A DNA stretch of 64,000 bases from Plantactinospora endophytica. GTDB taxonomy: Bacteria; Actinomycetota; Actinomycetes; Mycobacteriales; Micromonosporaceae. The notes beneath the pieces were generated by a model. It was not told the origin of the DNA. It made no database searches and was given only the letters and a program-made list of their open reading frames with translations. Every line of letters starts with the position of its first letter. Within the stretch, counting starts at the first letter, position 1. The stretch spans positions 1-64,000 of the forward strand of contig NZ_BONW01000042.1 of assembly GCF_016862915.1 (NCBI RefSeq). Direction: 5' to 3'. Positions 1 to 12,000 of the stretch are shown here, one piece after another. The translations under genes and the position numbers were made by a program.

Positions 1-41
1 AACGGCAGGACGTCCTCAATGACCGAGGCTGACTGACTCAT
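1..41 (-). CDS. NRPS, next subunit, N-terminal fragment only
   Basis: Thirteen codons of a gene that runs off the left edge. The ATG (39-41) overlaps the TGA of the upstream NRPS (38-40) as ATGA, so the two are translationally coupled. The visible residues end in VIEDVLP, which resembles the usual start of a condensation domain (family knowledge: the next residues are commonly LSPLQEG). A condensation domain is what is expected directly after an upstream module ending in an epimerization domain, and it would be of the D-accepting (DCL) type. Everything beyond the first 13 residues is outside the window, so the identity rests on the short match and on context. Confidence 0.7.
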   Translation of the reverse strand, partial: MSQSASVIEDVLP

Positions 42-3000
42 CGCGACGACTCCCACTCTGCTTGCAGTTCGCGTTCGAACTCGTCGATCTCGCTCTGGTC
101 GATCGTGGACAGGGCCACGTCGGACGGGGTCAGACCACCGGCGCCGGGTCGTTCGGCATGCGCCACCAGGACCTCCAGGGCGCGGAACCAGTACCCGGCC
201 AGCCGGTCCACCCGCTCCTCGTCGATCGCGCCCGGCGCCCAGGTCCAGACCGCGGTCAGCTCGGGGCCGGCGTCGGTGTCCCGGGTGGCCGCGTTGACCT
301 CCACCACGTGGGCCAGCGGCAGCGTCGGATCCTGGTCGGTGCCGGTGTCGAGACCCGGCACCACCGCCCAGTCCGCGCCGTCCGGCACGGCGATCCGGCC
401 GAGGTAGTTGAAGCCGACCCGGGGGCGCGGCAGGTCGGCGAACTCCGCCCGGCTGCCCGGGTCCAGGTAGCGCAGCAGGCCGTGCCCGAGGCCGTTGCCG
501 GGCACCGCCCGGAGCAGTTCCTTGACGTGTTTGAGCAGCCCGCCGGTGGCCGGCCCGCCGGCCCAGACGTCGGCTCCGGCGCCCGAACCGGGGTCGAGGC
601 GGACCGGGTAGAGCGAGGTGAACCAGCCGACCGTGCGGGACAGGTCGAGGCCGGCGGCCAGGCTCTCGTCCCGGCCGTGTCCCTCCAGGTCCACCAGTAC
701 CGAACCGTCATCGGTGCCCTGCTCCTGGAGGATCGCCATCAGCAGGGCGGTGAGCAGTACGTCGTTGACCCCCGCCTGGTACAGCGCCGGCACCGTGGAG
801 AGCACCGGTCCGGTGGTGCCGGCCGGCAGGTGCCGGGTGAGCCGGCGGGCGCTGGCGTACGTGTCGGCGGGGCCGAGGTCGCGGTCGCCGGGGCGTACCG
901 ACGGTGGGGTGAGCGCCTGCCGCCACCACTGCGCCTCCGCCTGGCGTACCGGCTCGGTGGCCTGCCCCTCGAGGAGTTGCGCCCAGCGACGGTACGAGGT
1001 GCGTACCGCCGGCAGCCGCACCTGCTGACCGGCCGACACCGACAGGTACGCCTCGGCCAGGTCGGGCAGCAGGATGCGCCAGGACACCCCGTCGACGGCG
1101 AGGTGGTGCACCACCAGCAGCAGGTACCCGGAGCGCTCTGCGCCACGGTCGAACCAGACCGCCTGGAGCAGTACCCCGCGTCGCGCGTCGAGCCGGGCGC
1201 GGGCGGCGATACCCTCGGCGCGCAGCACGTCGGCGTACGCCTCGTCGTCCGCGTCGCCGACGTCGACCCGGCGCAGCAGCGGGTCCGGTGGCAGCTCCCC
1301 CGATTCCGGGATGGTCAGCGACCACCGGCCGTCGGTCACGGTGAGCCGGGTACGCAGGGCGTCGTGCCGGTTCACCAGCGCGGCCAGCGCGGCGGCCAGC
1401 GGCGCCTCGCCGGTGTCGGCCGGTACCCGGAGCACCTGGGACTGGCTGAACAGCATGTCGGGGGTGGCCCGCTCGGCGAAGCGCGCCACGATCGGGGTCA
1501 GCGGCACCTCCCCGGTCGGTACGTCGGGCTCGGTGCCGACGCCGGCCGGCGATTCCGTGCTCCGCCCGGCGACGACCCGGCTGAGCGCGGCGACGGTCTG
1601 GTGCTCGAAGACGTCGCGGACGCTGATCTCCAGCCCGGCCCGGCGGCTGCGGGCCACCAGGTCGATGGAGAGGATGCTGTCCCCGCCGAGTTGGAAGAAC
1701 CCGTCGTCGACGCCGACCTCCGGCAGGTGCAGCACGTCGGCGAAGAGTTCGCAGAGCAGTTGCTCCTGCGGGCCGCGCGGCGCCTGTCGGGTGGCGGCGC
1801 GGCCGTAGTCCGGCACCGGCAGCGCCTGCCGGTCGAGCTTGCCGTTGCGGGTCAGCGGCAGCGCCTCGACCGGGACGACGGCGGCCGGCACCATGTAGCC
1901 GGGCAGCCGGGCCGCGAGGTGCCGGCGCAGTTCGGCCGGGTCGCAGTCGAGGCCGGTGGCGGGCACCACGTAGCCGACGAGCTGGCGGAGGCCGGGCCGG
2001 TCCTCCCGGACCAGTACCGCGCTCTGCCGCACCGACGGGTGCCCGGTCAGCGCCTGCTCTACCTCGCCGGGCTCGATCCGGAAGCCGCGCAGTTTGACCT
2101 GCTCGTCGGCCCGGCCGGCGAAGACCAGTTCACCGGACTCGGTCCACCGGGCCAGGTCCCCGGTGCGGTACATCCGCTGGCCGGGCGGCCCGTACGGGCA
2201 GCCGACGAAACGCTGCGCGGTCAGCGCGGGGCGGTGCAGGTAGCCCCGGGCCAGGCCGGGTCCGGCCAGGTACAGCTCGCCGACGACGCCGGGCGGGACG
2301 GGCCGGAGGGCGGCGTCGAGAACGTACGTCCGGGTATTGGCGAGCGGGCGGCCGATCGGGGCGGCACCGCTGCCGTCCAGCGGATCGCTGGCGGTGGCGT
2401 TCACCGTGCACTCGGTCGGCCCGTACGCGTTGACCAGCCGGCGCCCGGCGGACCAGCGCTCGACCAGGGCCCGGCTCGGCGACTCGCCGCCGACGACCAG
2501 GGTGCTGACGCTCTCCGGCAGCCGTGCCTCGGCCGGCAGCGCGGCCACCACCGCGGCGGGCAGCTTGGCGTAGGTGATCCGTTCCCGGGTGAGGAAGTCG
2601 GTCAGCGGCAGGTCGGCGACCCGCAGCCGTTCCGGCACCAGGACCAGGGTCGCCCCGGTCAGCAGCGCGGTCCACATCTCCAGGACCGACACGTCGAAGG
2701 AGAACGAGGCGAACTGGAGTACCCGGCTGTCGGCGGTGACGCCGTGCTCGGCGGCGAGCAGGGCCAGGTTGCCGAGTCCGGCGTGCGTGCTGACCACGGC
2801 CTTCGGCGTGCCGGTGGAGCCGGAGGTGTAGATGACGTAGGCGGCGTGTCCGAGGGCCGACCGGCCGGGCTCCGGGTCGTGTTCCGGTTCGGTGTGCAGC
2901 TCCGGCAGCACGTCGAGCACCAGTACCGGCCGGGCGTCGTCGAGAATGAACTCGATCCGCTCGGTCGGCAGCTCCGGGTCGATCGGCAGGTACGCGGCGC

Positions 3001-6000
3001 CGGCCTTCTGCACGCCGAGGATCGCGGCGACCAGGTCGGCCGACCGGGGCATCCGGAGCGCGACCAGGTCCTCGGCGCCGACGCCCTGCCGGATCAGCCA
3101 GTGCGCGAGGCGGTTCGCCCGGGCGTTGAGTTCGGCGTAACCGAGCTGCTCGCCGTCGTGCTCCAGCGCGGTCCGCCGGGGGTGCTGGCGGGCCAGCTCC
3201 GCGAACCGGTCCGGTGCGGTGCGCGCCGGCACCTGTCGCTCGGTGGCGTTCCACCGGCGCAGTACCCGGTCCTCCTCGACGGCGGTGAGCAGCGGTACCT
3301 CGCTCAGCCGGCGCTCGGGGTCGCCGACGACGTACGCCAGCAGCCGGACGTACCGGTCGGCGAGGGCCTGCACGGTCGCCTCGTCGAAGAGGTCCCGGTT
3401 GAAGGTGAGCCGCCCGGTCAGCCCGGCCGGCGCACCGTCTTCCGCGCTGTGTTCGAGCAGCGAGAAGGAGAGGTCGAACTTGCCGGCGCCGATCGGGATC
3501 CGCTCGTGCCGCACGGTCAGGTCGGGCAACTCGGCGAGTGCCTCCAGCGCCGCCTGGTGTTGGGCGCCGTCGAGGTTGAGCATCACCTGGAACAGCGGAT
3601 GCCGGGCCAGCGAGCGTTCCGGGTTGACCAGTTCGACCAGCCGCTCGAACGGCACGTCCTGGTTGCCGAACGCGGCCAGGTCCACCTCGCGGACCCGACC
3701 CACCAGCTCGGTGAAGGACGGGTCGCCGGCCGCGTCGGAGCGCAGCACCAGGGAGTTGACGAAGAAGCCGACCAGCTCCTCCAGGCCGGCGTCGGAGCGG
3801 CCGGCGCTCGGGGTACCGATCGGGATGTCCTCGCCCGCACCCAGCCGGGACAGCAGACCGACCAGGCCCGCCTGGAGCACCATGAACAGCGTCGCCTGCG
3901 AGCCGCGCGCCAGCCCGGTCAGTCCGGCGTGCAGGGCCGGGTCCACGGCGAAGCCGACCTCGCCACCGCGCTGCGAGCCGACCACCGGCCGGGCCCGGTC
4001 CACCGGCAACGCCAGCTCCGTCGGCAGGTCCGTCAGGCGGTCCCGCCAGAAGGCGAGTTGCCGGCTCAGCCCCGAGCCCGGATCGTCCTCGGTGCCGAGC
4101 AGCTCCCGCTGCCACAGCACGTAGTCCAGATAGGACACCGGCAGCACCGACCAGGCCGGCGTCCCGCCGGCACACCGGGCCACGTACGCCCGGGTCAGGT
4201 CCGAGGCCAGCAGCGGCATCGACCAGCCGTCGGCCGCGACGTGGTGCACCACCAGCACGAGTACGAACTCCCGCGCGCCGGTGGCCAGCAGCCGTACCCG
4301 CAACGGCGGCTCGCGCAGCAGGTCGAACTCGTGCCGGGCGAGGGTGGCCAGGGTCTGCGACAGACTCTCCGGGTCGATCGGGGTCGGCTCCAGCCGGGGT
4401 ACCGCGACGGCGGCCGGGACGATGACCTGGTGCGGTCCCTCGGCGTCCTCGGCGATCACCGTACGCAGCGGCTCGTGCCGTTCGGCCACGTCCCGCAGCG
4501 CGGCCAGCAGTGCCTCGTGGTCGAGGTCACCGGTCAGCCGCAGCGCAGTGGAGATGTTGTCGTTCCCGTTCGGCCCGTTCAGGTGGTGGACGAACCACAG
4601 CCGCTGCTGCGCGTGCGACAGCGGCAGCCGGGCCGGCCGGGTGGCGACCCGCTCGACCGGCGGGCGTGCCGTGCCGGCCTGCCCGAGGGCGTCGGCCAGC
4701 CCGACCACGGTGGGCGTCTCGAAGACCTGCCGGATGGACAGTTCTGCGGAAAGCGTGCTGCGGATCCGGCTGACCAGCCGGTTGGCCAGCAGCGAGTGGC
4801 CGCCGAGGGCGAAGAAGTTATCGTCGATGCCGACCGACGCGACCCCGAGCACGTCGGCGAAGATCTCGCAGAGCATCGCCTCCTGCGGACTGCGCGGCGG
4901 CCGGGCCGCCCGACCGGTCTGGTAGTCGGGGTCGGGCAGCGCCGACTGGTCCAGCTTGCCGTGCGCCGTCCGGGGCAGTACCGGCAGCGGCACCACGGCC
5001 GCCGGCACCATGTGGCTGGGCAGGTGCCGGCCGGCGTACTCGCGCAGCGCCGCCGGGTCCGGTGCCGTTCCGGCCGCCACGACGTACGCCACCAGGCGCC
5101 GGTCGCCGGACGGGTCGGCCCGGACCACCACCACCGCCTGGGCCACCTGCGGATGCGCGCCGAGTACCGCCTCGATCTCGCCCAGCTCGATCCGGAAGCC
5201 CCGGATCTTCACCTGCGAGTCGGCCCGGCCGAGGTATTCCAGGTTGCCGTCCGGGGTCCACCGGCCCAGGTCACCGGAGCGGTAGAGCCGGGAGCCGGGC
5301 GGGCCGTACGGGTCGGCGACGAAGCGGACGGCGGAGAGTTCGGGCCGGTTCAGGTACCCCCGGGCCACGCCGGCACCGCCGACGTAGATCTCGCCGCCGA
5401 CGCCCACCGGCACCGGCCGGAGCCGGTCGTCCAGCACCCGGAGGCTGAGGTCGGTGATCGGCCGGCCGACCAGGCTGCGGGCCCGGGCGCCGTCGGCCAC
5501 CCGGCGGTCCACGGTCAGCTCCGTCACGTGCACCGTGGTCTCGGTGATGCCGTACATGTTGACCAGTTGCGGGCGGTCCGGGTGCCGGTCCAGCCACGGC
5601 CGCAGCCGGGCCAGGTCCAGCGCCTCACCGCCGAAGATCACGTAGCGCAGCGCGAGCGGACCGTCCGGCCCGTCGACGGGCAGCTCGGCGTCGGCCCGCA
5701 TCAGCTCGGCGAACGCCGCCGGGGTCTGGTTGAGCACCGTCACCCGCTCGCGGGCGAGCAGCCGACGGAACGCGGCAGGGTCGCGGCTGTCCGCGTGCGA
5801 CACGACGACCAGCCGGCCGCCGTAGCGCAGCGCACCCCACAGCTCCCAGACCGAGAAGTCGAAGGCGTACGAGTGGAACAGCGTCCACACGTCCGAGGCG
5901 TCGAAGCCGAACCGCCGGTCGGTCATCGTGAACAGCCGCTCGACGTTGGCGTGCGTCACCACCACGCCCTTGGGGCGCCCGGTCGACCCGGAGGTGTAGA

Positions 6001-9000
6001 TGACGTACGCCGGATGCTCCGGCCGCAGTGGCCGGACCCGCTCGGTGTCCTCGACCGGGGTGTCCGAGAACCCGCCGAGGTCGGTCTCGTCCAGCACCAC
6101 CACCGGAGCACCGGTGGCCGGCAGGAGTGACGCCGTCCCGGCGGCGGCGAGTACCAGCACCGGCTGGGCGTCGCCGACGATCAGCCGGATCCGCTCGGCC
6201 GGGTAGTCCGGGTCGACCGGCACGTACACGCCACCGGCCTTCACCACGGCGAGCAGCGCGACCACCAGGTCGGCGGAGCGGGGAACCGCCAGCACGACCA
6301 GCGACTCCGGGCCGACGCCGTGCCCGATCAGCAGCCGGGCCAGCCGGTTCGACCGCAGGTCGAGATCGACGTAGCTGAGTTGTTCGGTGCCACTGACCAC
6401 GGCCACCGCGTCCGGGTCGCGCCGGGCCTGCTCCGCGAACGCCTCCACCAGGGTCCGCGGTGCCGGTGCCGCATCGACGGCGTCACCCCAGCGCAGCACC
6501 TCGTCCCGGCCGGCCGCGCCGAGGATGTCGAGATCGGCGACGGTACCCGTCGGGTCGTCGACGACAGCCCGCAGCACCCGGGTCAGGCAGGCCACCATCC
6601 GCTCCGCCGCCGACCGGTCGTAGAGGTCGGTGCTGAACTGGAGCGCACCCTCCAGCCCGGCCGGCGCACCGGCCGCGTCCCGCCGCTCGCGTACCCCGAA
6701 GAGCAGGTCGAACTTTGCCGCCCCGGTGCCCACGTCCCGGGGCCGCACGGTCAGCCCCATCAGCCGGCCGACCCGTTCCGCCGCCACGTCCTGGTCGGAG
6801 TTGTCGAAGGCCAGCGCCACCTGGAACAGCGGATGCCGGCCCATCGACCGCTCCGGGCTGAGCACCTCCACCAGCCGCTCGAACGGCAGGTCCTGCTGGC
6901 CGTACGCGGCCAGGTCGGTCTCCCGGACCCGGGCCAGCAGCTCGGTGAAGGTGGGGTTGCCGGAGAGGTCGTTGCGCAGCACGAGGGTGTTGACGAAGAA
7001 CCCGACGAGGTCCTCGGCGGCGTCGTCGACCCGGCCGGCGATCGGGGAGCCGATCGGGATGTCCGGGCCGGCGCCGAGCCGGTACAGCACGGTGGCCAGT
7101 GCCGCCTGCACCACCATGAACAGCGTGGCGTGCTGGGTACGGGCCAGCTCGCGCAGCCCCTGGTGCAGGTCGGCCGGCAGGGTGAAGCCGATCCGCTGAC
7201 CCTGGTAGGAGGAGATCGCCGGCCGGGGCCGGTCCGCCGGCAGGTCGAGCTGTTCGGGCAGCCCGGCCAGGGCGGTACGCCAGTAGTCGAGCTGGGCGGC
7301 GGCCGGCGAACCGGGCTGCCGCTCGTCGCCGAGCACGGCGTGCTGCCACAGGGTGTAGTCGGCGTACTGCACCGGCAGTGGCGGCTGCTCCGGTGCGGTG
7401 TCCTGCCGCCGGGCGGCGTACGCGGTGGCCAGGTCGCGGGCCAGCAGCGGCACCGACCAGCCGTCGGCCGCGATGTGGTGCATCAGGATCAGCAGCGTGT
7501 GCCGGTTCGGCGCGACCTGGAACAGCCGGGCGACCAGCGGAAGCTCGCTGGCCAGGTCGAAGCGGTGCCGGCTGGCTTCGGCGATCCGGTCCGGCAGCGC
7601 CTCGTCGGTGGTGACCTCCAGGGCGAGCGCCGGCCGCGCGGCCTCGACGTCCAGCACGTGCTGGTACGGGCCGTCGGCGTCCTCCGGGAATACGGTACGC
7701 AGCGACTCGTGCCGGGCGACTACGTCGGCGAGGGCGGCCTCCAGCGCCACCCGGCTGACCGGTCCGGTCAGGTCCAGCGCCAGCGGCATGTTGTACGGGC
7801 TGGTGTTCTCCTCCAGCCGGTGCAGGAACCAGAGCCGGCGCTGGGCGAAGGAGAGCGGCAGCCGGTCCGGCCGGGACACCGGGGCGAGGCGCGGCCGGGC
7901 ACTGCCGCCGGGTGCGGTCAGCACACTCGCCAGCCCGGCCGGGGTGGGGGTGCGGAAGAGCTGTCGGATGGTGATCTCGGCCTGGAACATCGCCCGGACC
8001 CGGGACGCCAGGCTGGTGCCGAGCAGCGAGTGCCCGCCGAGTTCGAAGAAGTTGTCCTCCGGCCCGACGCTCGGCACGCCCAACACCTCGGCGAAGAGTC
8101 CGCAGAGGATCTCCTCCTGCGGGGTCGACGCCACCCGCCCCTCGGCGGCCCGCTCCTCCGGGGCCGGTAGTGCCCGCCGGTCCACCTTGCCGCTGAAGTT
8201 CGTCGGCAGCGCGTCCAGCGGCACGTACGCCGCCGGCAGCATGTGTTCGGGCAGGAACCGGGCGAGGTGTGCGCGCAGTACCGCCGCCTCCGGTGCCGGC
8301 GTGTCGGCGACCAGGTACGCGACCAGCCGCTTGTCGCCGGGCCGGTCCTCGCGGAGCAGTACCACCGCCTGCCGTACCGCCTCGTGGGCGGTGAGCGCGG
8401 CCTCGATCTCGCCGAGTTCGATCCGGAAGCCGCGCAGCTTGACCTGGTCGTCGGCTCGACCGAGGAACTCCAGTTCGCCGCCCCGGTGCCGGCGTACCCG
8501 GTCGCCGGTGCGGTAGAGCCGGGTGCCGGGCGGGCCGAACGGGTCGGCGACGAACCGTTGCGCGGTCAGTCCGGGCTGGTCGAGGTAGCCCCGGGCCAGT
8601 CCGGCACCGGCGACGTACAGCTCGCCGGGGGCGCCGACCGGCACCGGCCGGAGCCGGTCGTCGAGCACGTACGCCCGGGTGTTCAGCGACGGTCGGCCGA
8701 TCGGCACCACGGCGCCGAGGTCGGGGGCGCAGCGCCAGCTCGTGGCGTCCACGGTGGTCTCGCTCGGCCCGTACGCGTTGAACATCACCCGGCCGGCGGC
8801 CCAGGTCCGGATCAGGTCCGGGGTGGACGCCTCGCCGGCGACCACGATGGTCAGTCGGGCCGGCACGTCGGCCGGGGACATCGCCGACAGCGCGGCCGGC
8901 GGCAGGGTGGCGTGGGTGATCGCCCGTTCGGTCAGGTACCGGGCCAGCGGCTCGCCCGGCGCACGCTCGTCCGCGTCCGGCACCACCAGGGTCGCACCGG

Positions 9001-12000
9001 AGAGCAGCGCCATGCAGATCTCCGAGACGGAGGCGTCGAAGCCGACCGAGGCGAACTGGAGCACCCGGCTGTGCTCGTCGACGCCGAAGGCCGGTACCTG
9101 GGTGCCGACCAGGCTGGCCAGGCCGACGTGGCTGACCAGTACGCCCTTGGGCCGGCCGGTCGACCCGGAGGTGTAGATCACGTAGGCGGGGTGCTCGGGC
9201 CGGAGCGTTGCACGCCGGTCGTCGTCGGTCAGGTCGGCACCGGCGTCGGCCGCCGACGGCTCGTCCGGCCGGGACCCCGCCGAAGACGCGTCGGCGCCGG
9301 ACGGCTCCTCGTCGAGCAGCAGCACGGCGGTGCCGGTGTCCGGCAGCCGGGCGGCGGTGGCCCGGTCGGTCAGCAGCGCCACCGGGGACGCGTCGGCCAA
9401 CACCGTCCGGATCCGCTCGGCCGGGTAGTCGGGCTCGATCGGCAGGTACGCGCCGCCGGCCTTGACGATCGCCAGCAGGCCGGCGATCAGGTCGACCGAA
9501 CGGGGCAGCGCGACCGCCACCACCGTCTCCGGCGCCACTCCGGCCCGGACCAGCCGCCGGGCCAGCCGGTTGGCGCGCTCGTTGAGTGCGGTGTAGTCGA
9601 GCGTGACGTCGCCGGACTCGACGGCGGGCCGGTCCGGGGTACGCCGCACCTGCGCCTCGAACATCGCCGGCCAGGTCTGCGCCGGCAGGTCGGCGTCGGT
9701 GTCGTTCCAGCCGCGCAGCACCCGGTCGCGTTCGTCCTCGTCGGAGACGTCGATGTCGTCCAGCCGCAGCGACGGGTCGGCCACCACCTGCCGCAGTACC
9801 CGTTCCAGCCGGTCGACCAGGCCGAGCGCCGTCTCCGGGTCGAACAGGTCGGCGGCGTACCGGACCCCGCCGGTGATGCCGGCCGGGCTGCCGTCCGGGG
9901 TGAACTCCTCGCCCAGGTCGATGGAGAGGTCGAACTCGGCCCCGCCGGTGTCGGTGTCGAGCAGGTCCACGGCGAGACCGGTCAGCTCGCCGACCGCGCG
10001 CAGCCCGTCGTGCCGGAAGGTGTTCTGGTAGCTGAGCATCACCTGGAACAGCGGGTGCCGGGCCAGCGACCGTTGCGGGCGCAGCACGTCGACCAGCCGC
10101 TCGAACGGGATGTCCTGGTGCGCGTACGCCTGGAGGTCGGTCTCCCGGACCCGGTCCAGCAGCTCGGTGAAGGTCGGGTCGCCGGAGGTGTCGGTGCGCA
10201 GCACGACCGTGTTGACGAAGACCCCGACCAGGTCCTCCAGGGTGTCGTCGACCCGGCCGGCGACCGGGGAGCCGATCGGGATGTCGGTGCCGGCGCCCAG
10301 CCGGGTCAGCAGGGTGGCCAGGGCCGCCTGGAGCACCATGAAGACGCTGGTCCGGGTCGACCGGGCCAGCCGGTCGACGCCGGCGTGCACGTCGGCCGGC
10401 AGGCCGACCTCGAGGCGGCGTCCGGTGCGGGACGCCACCGGCGGCCGGGGCCGGTCGGCCGGCAGAGCAAGTTCCTCGGGTACGTCGACAAGCACCGTCT
10501 GCCAGAACGCCAGTTGCCGGGCCATCGGGCTGTCCGGGTCGCCCTCGGCGCCGAGCACCTGGCGCTGCCACAGGGTGTAGTCGGCGTACTGCACCGGCAG
10601 CGGGCGCCAGCCCGGGGCGCTGCCGGACCGGCGGGCCGCGTACCCGGACGCGAGGTCGCCGACCAGCCGTTCCATCGACCAGCCGTCGCCCGCCACGTGG
10701 TGCACCAGGAGCAGCAGCACGTGCTCGGCCGGCCCGAGCCGGAACAGGGTGGCCCGCAGCGGCAGGTCGGCACCGAGGTCGTACCGGTACCGCACCGCCT
10801 CGCCGAGCTGCTCGTCCAGTTCGGACTCGGTCACCTCGCGGACGGTCAGCGGGGCGACGTCGTCGCCGGGTGCCCGGATCACCTGCTGGAGATCGCCGGC
10901 CTCGCCGACCAGCACGGTACGCAGCGCCTCGTGCCGGTCGGTGACGTCCCGCAGCGCCTGCCGCAGGGCGTCGGTGTCGAGGTCGCCGGTCAGCCGCAGC
11001 GCGGCCGGGATGTTGTAGGTGGCGTTGGTCTCGTCGATCCGGTCCAGGAACCACCAGCGTTCCTGGGCGAACGACGCCGGCATCGGGTCCGGCCGGTGCA
11101 CCGGGGCGCACCGGGGCAGCGCGGTGCCGCCCCGGGCCAGCAGTGCGGCGACCTCGGCCACGGTGGGGGTGTCGAAGAGCTGCCGGATGGACAGGTCGAC
11201 GCCGAAGGTGGCCCGGACCCGGCCGGCCAGCCGGGTGGCGAGCAGCGAGTGCCCGCCGAGGGCGAAGAAGTCGTCGTGCACGCCGACCCGGTCGAGGCCG
11301 AGTACCTCGCCGAAGAGCCCGACCAGGATCTCCTCGGTGCCGGTACGCGGACTCCGGTCGACCTGCTCGGTGGCGTAGCTCGGCGCCGGCAGCCGCCGCC
11401 GGTCGACCTTGCCGTGCGCGCTCAGCGGAATCTCGTCGAGCAGCACGACGGCCGCCGGCACCATGTAGTCGGGCAGGGTCCGGGCCAGCGCGTCCCGCAG
11501 CGCGGCCGGGTCCGGCCGTGCCCCGTCGGCTGCGGTCACGTAGCCGACCAGTCGGGGGTCGCCGGCCTGGTCCTCCCGGAGCACCACGACGGCGGCGGCC
11601 ACCTCGGGCTCGGCCCGCAGCGCGGCGGCGATCTCGCCCGGTTCGATCCGGTGGCCGCGCACCTTCACCTGCTCGTCGGCCCGGCCGGCGAACTCCAGCA
11701 CCCCGCCGGCGGTCCACCTGGCCAGGTCACCGGTCCGGTACATCCGGGCACCGGGCGGGCCGAACGGGTCGGCGACGAACCGCTCGGCGGTCAGCCCTGG
11801 CCGGTGCCGGTAGCCCCGGGCCAGCACGGTGCCGGCGATGTACAGCTCGCCCGCGATCCCCTCGGGCAGCGGGTGGAGGCCGGCGTCCAGCACGTACGCC
11901 CGGGCACCGGCGAACGGGCGGCCGATCGGCACCGGCCCGGCCGGCAACGGACTGCCGGGTTCGATCCGGTGGTCGAGACAGTTCACGGTCGCCTCGGTCG

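Noticed and set aside
62-6130. Plus-strand open frame of over 2000 codons opposite the NRPS
   Set aside because: It is the antisense of NRPS modules, kept open by extreme third-position G/C. It has low-complexity Gly/Arg/Val/Gln composition and no domains.
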